This document shows, piece after piece, positions 7,030 to 11,028 of a stretch of 11,028 nucleotides of DNA (its first letter is position 1; every line of letters begins with the position of its first letter). The notes under the pieces are model-generated. The model was not told where the DNA came from. It saw nothing but the letters and a program-made list of their open reading frames with translations, and did no database searches. The translations under genes were made by a program, and so were the position numbers. Source of the stretch: Pseudomonadota bacterium (GTDB lineage: Bacteria; Pseudomonadota; Alphaproteobacteria; Rhizobiales; Rhizobiaceae); contig JAEZHO010000299.1 of the NCBI GenBank assembly GCA_023416545.1, forward strand, positions 1 through 11,028, given 5' to 3'.

Positions 7030-9477
7030 ATGAACCAGACCGTCCGACCAAGCCACCATACCGAACCCATCACTATCCCCGTCGAAGGCATGACCTGTGC
7101 CTCCTGCGTGCGCCGGGTCGAGACCGCGGCCGCCAGGGTGCCGGGGGTGGCGTCGAGTTCCGTCAACTTCGCCACCAAGAAGCTGACCGTCGAACCCACC
7201 GACGACTTTTCGCCCGAGGCGCTGGAAGCCGCGATTAAGAAAATCGGCTACGAGGTTCCCGCCGGCGCCATGCAGCGGGCCCTTCGGGATGCCGGCTATT
7301 CCGTGCCCGGCGCGGGCGCCCCGTCCGGTCACGACGCCCATGACCACGGTCCCGGTGACCACGCGCACGGCGACCACGCCCACGGTGACCACGCCCACGG
7401 GGACCACGCCCACGGCGACCACCGGGGCGCCGACCATGCCGGCGGCATGCATGGCGGCCACGACCACATGCACATGCATTCCGACGGCACGCTGAAGCGC
7501 GACCTCGCGGTCGCGGCAATCCTGACGCTGCCGCTCTTCGTGCTGGAGATGGGCAGCCATGTCTATCCGCCCCTGCATCACTGGCTGATGGGCGTCATCT
7601 CCACGCAGAACCTCTATTATCTCTATTTCGCGCTGGCGACCGTCGTCATCTTCTGGCCGGGATACCGGTTCCTCAGGACCGGCCTGCCGGCGCTCTTCCA
7701 TGGCGCGCCGGAGATGAACTCGCTGGTCGCCCTCGGCGTGCTGGCGGCCTATGGTTATTCGCTGGTCGCCACCTTCATGCCCGGCCTGCTGCCGGAAAAC
7801 GCCCGCTACGTCTATTACGAGGCGGCGACGGTGATCGTCACCCTCATCCTCTTCGGCCGCATGCTGGAGGCCCGCGCCAGCGGTCGCGCCAGCCAGGCGA
7901 TCTCCAGGCTCGCCAGCCTGCAGGCCAAGACCGCCCGCGTCGAACGCAATGGCAGCGCAATCGACATCCCGACCGAGGACGTCGTCGTCGGCGATATCGT
8001 CGTCATCCGCCCCGGCGAGCGCATCCCGGTCGATGGGACCGTCATCGACGGCGCCTCGCATGTGGATGAATCGATGATCTCGGGCGAGCCCGTGCCTGTC
8101 GAGAAGACAGCGGGCGCCACCGTCGTCGGCGGCACGATCAACAGGACCGGCTCCTTCCGCTTCCGGGCCGAAAAGGTCGGGCGAGACACGATGCTGGCGC
8201 AGATCATCCGCATGGTCGAGCAGGCGCAGGGCGCCAAGCTGCCGATCCAGACCCTGGTCGACAAGGTGACCGCCTGGTTCGTTCCGGCGGTGATCGGGCT
8301 CGCGCTCCTTACCTTCGTCGCCTGGTTCGTCTTCGGCCCCTCGCTCAGCCACGCGGTCGTCGCGGCCGTCGCCGTGCTGATCATTGCCTGCCCCTGCGCC
8401 ATGGGGCTTGCCGTGCCGACCTCCATCATGGTCGGCTCCGGACGCGCCGCCGAACTCGGCGTCCTCTTCCGCAAGGGCGACGCGCTGCAGGAACTGCGCT
8501 CGGTCGAGATCGTCGTCTTCGACAAGACCGGCACGATCACCAAGGGCCAGCCCGAACTGACCGATCTCGTCACCGCCGAGGGCTTTGCCGATGACGAGGT
8601 CCTGGCGCTGGTCGCCGCCGTCGAGGCGCGTTCGGAACACCCGATCGCCGAGGCGATCGTCAGGGCCGCAGGTGCAAAGGGGCTTTCCGTCCCGGCAGCC
8701 ACCGGCTTCCAGGCGACCGCCGGCTACGGCATCGAGGCGGAGGTTTCCGGCCATCGCGTCGCCGTCGGCGCCGATCGCTTCATGGAAAAGCTCGGCCTTT
8801 CCGTCGCGTCCTTCGCGGATGCCGCCGCCCGGCTGGGCGACGAGGGCAAGACGCCGCTCTATGCCGCGGTCGACGGCAAGGTCGCGGCCGCCATCGCCGT
8901 CGCCGATCCGATCAAGCCCGGCAGCGCGCCGGCGATCGCCGCAATGAAGGACATGGGGCTCACCGTCGCAATGGTGACCGGTGACAACCGCCGCACGGCC
9001 GAAGCCGTCGCCCGCCAGGCGGGTATCGACCGGGTCGTGGCCGAGGTCCTGCCGGACGGCAAGGTCGCCGCCATCGACGAACTGCGCGCCGGCGGCCGCA
9101 AGATCGCCTTCGTCGGCGACGGCATCAACGATGCGCCGGCGCTCGCGGCAGCCGATATCGGCATCGCCGTCGGCACCGGCACGGACGTGGCGATCGAAAG
9201 CGCCGACGTCGTCCTGTCCGGCGGCGCGCTCTCGGGCGTCGCGGATGCGATCGCCGTCAGCCGCGCGACGATCCGCAACATCAAGGAGAACCTCTTCTGG
9301 GCCTTCGGCTACAACGTGGCGCTGATCCCGGTCGCCGCGGGCGTGCTCTATCCCGGCTGGGGCATCGAGCTTTCGCCGATGATCGCCGCCGGCGCCATGG
9401 CCTTCTCCAGCGTCTTCGTCGTCCTGAACGCGCTCCGGCTGCGCACCGTCAAGGTTCGTGAGGGAGCAAGGCCATGA
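7030..9477 (+). CDS. copA: Cu(I)-exporting P1B-1-type ATPase CopA
   Basis: An inner-membrane pump that exports cytosolic Cu(I) using ATP. The 815 residues hold one N-terminal metal-binding domain with GMTCASC (Cys23, Cys26), then a His-rich cytosolic linker at 101-150 with 18 histidines, including four DHAHG repeats. The eight-helix P1B core follows: SGEP at 351-354 in the actuator domain, the transport motif CPC at 454-456, the phosphorylation loop DKTGT with Asp498, the HP motif His537-Pro538, and GDGIND at 696-701. YN at 761-762 and MAFSS at 790-794 complete the Cu(I) site, the P1B-1 signature. The ATG at 7030 is chosen because AGAGGA lies 7 nt upstream; the frame is also open upstream, but that stretch covers the CueR operator. 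The gene overlaps cueR by 4 nt (ATGA). Expression should be copper-induced through the upstream CueR box. Confidence 0.96.
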   Translation: MNQTVRPSHHTEPITIPVEGMTCASCVRRVETAAARVPGVASSSVNFATKKLTVEPTDDFSPEALEAAIKKIGYEVPAGAMQRALRDAGYSVPGAGAPSGHDAHDHGPGDHAHGDHAHGDHAHGDHAHGDHRGADHAGGMHGGHDHMHMHSDGTLKRDLAVAAILTLPLFVLEMGSHVYPPLHHWLMGVISTQNLYYLYFALATVVIFWPGYRFLRTGLPALFHGAPEMNSLVALGVLAAYGYSLVATFMPGLLPENARYVYYEAATVIVTLILFGRMLEARASGRASQAISRLASLQAKTARVERNGSAIDIPTEDVVVGDIVVIRPGERIPVDGTVIDGASHVDESMISGEPVPVEKTAGATVVGGTINRTGSFRFRAEKVGRDTMLAQIIRMVEQAQGAKLPIQTLVDKVTAWFVPAVIGLALLTFVAWFVFGPSLSHAVVAAVAVLIIACPCAMGLAVPTSIMVGSGRAAELGVLFRKGDALQELRSVEIVVFDKTGTITKGQPELTDLVTAEGFADDEVLALVAAVEARSEHPIAEAIVRAAGAKGLSVPAATGFQATAGYGIEAEVSGHRVAVGADRFMEKLGLSVASFADAAARLGDEGKTPLYAAVDGKVAAAIAVADPIKPGSAPAIAAMKDMGLTVAMVTGDNRRTAEAVARQAGIDRVVAEVLPDGKVAAIDELRAGGRKIAFVGDGINDAPALAAADIGIAVGTGTDVAIESADVVLSGGALSGVADAIAVSRATIRNIKENLFWAFGYNVALIPVAAGVLYPGWGIELSPMIAAGAMAFSSVFVVLNALRLRTVKVREGARP
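7357..7422 (+). repeat. 15-bp tandem repeat encoding DHAHG in CopA
   Basis: Four consecutive 15-bp units at 7357, 7372, 7387 and 7402 encode Asp-His-Ala-His-Gly, followed by a partial fifth unit (GACCAC). Units differ at only a few positions (GCG versus GCC, and the last codon GGC/GGT/GGG). The unit keeps the reading frame, so gain or loss of copies would change only the number of histidines. Confidence 0.9.
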
Positions 9478-9896
9478 ACATCGGGCAGGCATCGGATGCC
9501 TCGGGCGTCTCGGCCAAGATGATCCGCTACTACGAGGAGATCGGCCTCATCCGGCCGATGGGCCGCACCGGCAACAACTACCGCGTCTACGGCGAGGACG
9601 AGGTGCATGTGCTGCGCTTCATCAAGCGCGCCCGCAACCTCGGCTTCTCGCTGGAGGAAACGGAAACGCTGCTGAAGCTCTGGCAGGACAAGGACCGCAC
9701 CAGTGCGGCCGTCAAGGAGGTGGCGCAGGTCCACATCGCCGACCTCGAGCGCCGCATCGCCGAGATGAAGGGCATGGTCGAGACGCTGCGGCACCTGTCG
9801 GATTGCTGCAGTGGCGACAACCGGCCGAACTGCCCGATCCTCGACGACCTGGCGGGTGCGACACCTTCTTCCACTCCCGCGAAGAAAAGCGCTTGA
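9474..9896 (+). CDS. cueR: Cu(I)-responsive MerR-family regulator CueR
   Basis: A dimeric DNA-binding activator that senses Cu(I) in the cytosol. The 140 residues start MNIGQASDASGVSAKMIRYY, the MerR winged-helix domain, with the R-Y-Y-E-E-I-G-L-I wing region following, a dimerisation coiled coil at about 75-110, and a metal loop near the end. The loop CCSGDNRPNCPIL gives Cys112 and Cys120, at the same positions as the two Cu(I)-binding cysteines of E. coli CueR. Ser77 is also present, the residue linked to selectivity for monovalent ions. Cys111 is an additional cysteine. The start overlaps the copA stop as ATGA, so translation is coupled and the regulator is made from the copA promoter, giving autoregulation. 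The stop TGA at 9894-9896 lies inside the second CueR promoter. The last 14 or so residues are a low-complexity tail. Confidence 0.95.
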   Translation: MNIGQASDASGVSAKMIRYYEEIGLIRPMGRTGNNYRVYGEDEVHVLRFIKRARNLGFSLEETETLLKLWQDKDRTSAAVKEVAQVHIADLERRIAEMKGMVETLRHLSDCCSGDNRPNCPILDDLAGATPSSTPAKKSA

Positions 9897-9923
9897 CCTT
9901 CCCATCGTGGGAAGGTGCAGAAG
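9893..9923 (+). promoter_or_regulatory. Second CueR operator/promoter, driving copZ
   Basis: TTGACC at 9893-9898 overlaps a perfect dyad at 9896-9916 with arms ACCTTCCCA and TGGGAAGGT around TCG. The 21 bp are the exact reverse complement of the copA operator. After a 19-bp spacer the -10 position is 9918-9923 (CAGAAG, 3 of 6 matches to TATAAT). The cueR stop codon is part of the -35 element. The copZ start is about 30 nt downstream. Confidence 0.9.
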
Positions 9924-9953
9924 GTCCGGAAACAACAGGAAGGAGATGATCCT

Positions 9954-10148
9954 ATGACCACGACTTTCAACGTTCCGGACATGACCTGCGGCCACTGCGA
10001 GAAAAGCGTCCGCGCCGCCCTCGGCGAAGCGCTGCCGGGTGCCGCCGTCACCGTCGACCTCGCCGCAAGGCGCGTCACGGTCGAGGGCAATGCCGCCGAT
10101 GCCGAGGAAGCGATCCGCGAGGCAGGCTATACGCCGACCAAGGCCTGA
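9954..10148 (+). CDS. copZ: Copper chaperone CopZ (heavy-metal-associated domain protein)
   Basis: A 64-residue single-domain cytosolic metallochaperone that binds Cu(I) through the MTCGHC motif (Cys12, Cys15) and is expected to pass it to CopA or to CueR. The ferredoxin-like HMA pattern is visible: the strand TTTFNVPDM, then the MTCGHC loop, a helix (EKSVRAALGEALPG), the strand AVTVDLAARRVTVEG and a second helix (AEEAIREAGYTP). The ATG at 9954 is chosen because AGGAAGGAGA lies 7 nt upstream; an in-frame ATG at 9915 would start inside the operator. The gene has its own CueR box rather than depending only on read-through from copA-cueR, so it should be copper-induced and possibly made in greater amount than the pump. 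The stop codon lies within a palindrome. Confidence 0.94.
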   Translation: MTTTFNVPDMTCGHCEKSVRAALGEALPGAAVTVDLAARRVTVEGNAADAEEAIREAGYTPTKA

Positions 10149-10220
10149 GGCGCCTCAGCCTCAGCCACACCTTCAGCCCCCAGCCCCCAGCCCCTTGGCC
10201 CCTTGGCCCCGGCCTCAGGC
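10143..10220. terminator. Inverted repeats between convergent copZ and response-regulator genes
   Basis: A perfect 14-bp palindrome (CTGAGGC|GCCTCAG, 10145-10158) covers the copZ stop. GCCTGAGGC at 10143-10151 can also pair with GCCTCAGGC at 10212-10220, which covers the stop of the converging gene. Such symmetry suits a bidirectional terminator, but no T-run follows on either strand, so function is uncertain. Confidence 0.35.
10174..10210. repeat. Short tandem repeats in the convergent spacer
   Basis: Three perfect copies of CAGCCCC (10174, 10181, 10188) are followed directly by two perfect copies of TTGGCCCC (10195, 10203). The stretch is C-rich on the plus strand and G-rich on the minus strand. 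It is non-coding and fills most of the 66-nt gap between the two stops. Confidence 0.85.
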
Positions 10221-10619
10221 GGGGGCCTTCGCGGCCATGAACGGGGCGAGCACGTCCAGCACTTCCTCCGGGCCGAACGGTTTGCTGAGACACGGGCTGC
10301 CGCGGAAGGGCTCCGGCAGGAAGTGGCATTCGTAGCCGGTCAGGAAGACGAACGGGATCTTGTCGTCCCGGAGACGCTCCGCCAGCGGAAAGACATCCAC
10401 CCCGCCGAGCTTGATGTCGAGCGTCGCGGCATCCACGCGGATGCCCGGATTGTCCAGCATGTCGAAGGCGACGCCCATGTCCGACACCGGCCCGACGATC
10501 TCGGCGCCGGCGTCCTCGAAGGCATCCATGATCATCGACGCCACCAGGTATTCATCCTCGACGATCAGGATGGCTTTCCCCGCAAACACGGAACTGGTCT
10601 CGTCGGCCTTTGTCTTCAT
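10215..10619 (-). CDS. Stand-alone response regulator receiver protein
   Basis: A 134-residue protein consisting of one CheY-like receiver domain with no output domain. Phosphorylation site residues are all visible: the acidic cluster Glu21-Asp22-Glu23 in ILIVEDEYLVA, the phospho-acceptor Asp68 in TLDIKLGG, Thr94 in VFLTGYE, and Lys113 in LSKPF. A phosphate is expected on Asp68 from a histidine kinase not present in this window. Single-domain receivers of this kind are common in rhizobia, where they act as phosphate sinks or interact with partner proteins; the partner here is unknown. The ATG at 10619 has AGAGG 7 nt upstream. It converges with copZ and diverges from a probable Crp/Fnr-type gene across a 335-nt spacer. 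Nothing in the sequence ties it to copper. Confidence 0.9.
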   Translation of the reverse strand: MKTKADETSSVFAGKAILIVEDEYLVASMIMDAFEDAGAEIVGPVSDMGVAFDMLDNPGIRVDAATLDIKLGGVDVFPLAERLRDDKIPFVFLTGYECHFLPEPFRGSPCLSKPFGPEEVLDVLAPFMAAKAPA

Positions 10620-10954
10620 ATGCGCGCCTCTGGTTTCTCGGTCGCAGCCTGCTGGAACAAGATTGTGTCGAAACCATAAGCAGAAAAGAGCAGGGCTATT
10701 TCCTGTACGCTAGCGGACAAAAGGATCGCGCGCCGTCAAGCCCACCATTATCCGCCCCGAAGTCCGCGCGGAGACCGTTTTATCGCCCGGTAACGCACTG
10801 CAACCTCAAGGCTTCCCCGCTTGCGGGCGATCCGCGGGCCTTGGCCGGCCTTGCCGCGATACCCTCCGCCCCTATCTCCGTCCCATCGTCTGCAGACGAA
10901 CAGGGCGCAGACGGCTGAGGGACCAACGCGCTCTTGCCCCCGATCGGAGGCGCC
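10620..10954. promoter_or_regulatory. Divergent spacer between the response regulator and the Crp/Fnr-type gene
   Basis: This 335-nt stretch has no gene that I can support; short frames here lack ribosome sites. It should hold both promoters. The segment 10650-10735 is the least GC-rich part and contains a near-palindrome at 10704-10719. No clear -35/-10 pair and no FNR-type TTGAT-N4-ATCAA box is seen. Confidence 0.4.
10704..10719. repeat. 16-bp near-perfect palindrome
   Basis: TGT, one base, CGCTAGCG, one base, ACA: the 8-bp core is a perfect palindrome and the outer TGT/ACA also match, with one mismatched pair. It lies 85 nt upstream of the response-regulator start and 235 nt upstream of the Crp/Fnr-type start. 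It is a possible operator for a dimeric regulator. Confidence 0.4.
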
Positions 10955-11028
10955 ATGGACATCCCTCTCCAGACTGCCATATCGAACAAGCTTCTGGCAC
11001 TTCTGCCGGCCGCCGACTTCGAGGAGGT
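10955..11028 (+). CDS. Probable Crp/Fnr-family transcriptional regulator (3' end outside window)
   Basis: Only the first 24 codons are present. The ATG has a clear ribosome site, GGAGG at 10946-10950, four bases upstream. The visible residues, MDIPLQTAISNKLLALLPAA then DFEE, resemble the N-terminus of rhizobial Crp/Fnr-type regulators, where a helix of the type NRLLAALPxxDF precedes the cyclic-nucleotide-binding-like domain. The defining domains are beyond the edge, so the family call is tentative. It is divergent from the stand-alone receiver gene; such a pairing of a short response regulator with a Crp/Fnr-type gene would be consistent with a signalling cluster, but this is inference. Confidence 0.5.
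   Translation, partial: MDIPLQTAISNKLLALLPAADFEE

Noticed and set aside
7357..7422. CRISPR-like repeats
   Set aside because: The 15-bp units are directly adjacent without spacers, in frame, and encode a His-rich linker in CopA.
6394..9492. A 1032-codon open frame on the minus strand opposite YcgN and copA
   Set aside because: It covers two well-supported genes on the plus strand, its translation is Asp/Arg/Gly/His-rich low complexity with no domain, and such frames are expected opposite GC3-biased genes.
10669..10705. Minus-strand GGAA...GTT as an EcfG/RpoE2 stress promoter for the response regulator
   Set aside because: The gap between the GGAA and GTT elements is about 24 nt, too long for the expected 16-19, and the -35 match is poor.
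1..11028. Mobile element, phage or defence-system signature
   Set aside because: No transposase, integrase, terminal inverted repeats, tRNA attachment site, toxin-antitoxin pair or restriction gene is visible; composition appears even across the window.

Overview
The window reads as chromosomal DNA of a GC-rich alphaproteobacterium, most likely a member of the Rhizobiaceae (Rhizobium, Sinorhizobium/Ensifer or Shinella type). This rests on protein families recognised from the sequence (DUF1491, DUF2336, paired DUF1214/DUF1254, a YcgN-type Cys-cluster protein, a class A penicillin-binding protein) and on strong GC3 bias, which leaves very long antisense open frames. There is no rRNA, tRNA, CRISPR array, insertion sequence or prophage signature. 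Species and genus are inference.

Layout. (1) 3-1030, plus strand: the C-terminal part of a two-domain peptidoglycan-binding protein, then a DUF1491 protein. (2) 1061-2014, minus strand: a DUF2336 protein converging on DUF1491. (3) 2015-2561: a long spacer holding a CtrA-like TTAA-N7-TTTA site and other related half-sites, leading to a 62-residue hypothetical protein (2562-2750, plus). (4) 2778-6193, minus strand: a probable operon of class A PBP, DUF1214 protein and DUF1254 protein, the last two overlapping by 8 nt. (5) 6194-6363: a divergent control region with two perfect inverted repeats, then the YcgN-family gene (6364-6828, plus). (6) 6976-10148, plus strand: a compact copper-efflux module of copA, cueR and copZ, with two CueR operators. 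(7) Minus strand 10215-10619: a stand-alone receiver-domain response regulator. A 335-nt divergent spacer separates it from the first 24 codons of a probable Crp/Fnr-family regulator that runs off the right edge.

How the parts work together. The best-resolved unit is the copper module. CueR, encoded 4 nt inside the end of copA, should sense Cu(I) through C112 and C120 and activate MerR-type promoters with a 19-bp spacer. One such promoter lies before copA and so also drives cueR. The second lies exactly at the cueR stop codon and drives copZ. CopA would export Cu(I) and CopZ would carry it in the cytoplasm. The rest is mainly envelope and housekeeping: peptidoglycan binding, peptidoglycan synthesis, and envelope-anchored DUF1214/DUF1254 proteins.

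I do not see a convincing wholly new system. The points most worth a second look are the CueR operator that contains the cueR stop codon and is the exact reverse complement of the first operator, the His-rich 15-bp tandem repeat in CopA, the paired inverted repeats in the PBP/YcgN divergent region, and the uncharacterised small protein with its long leader.
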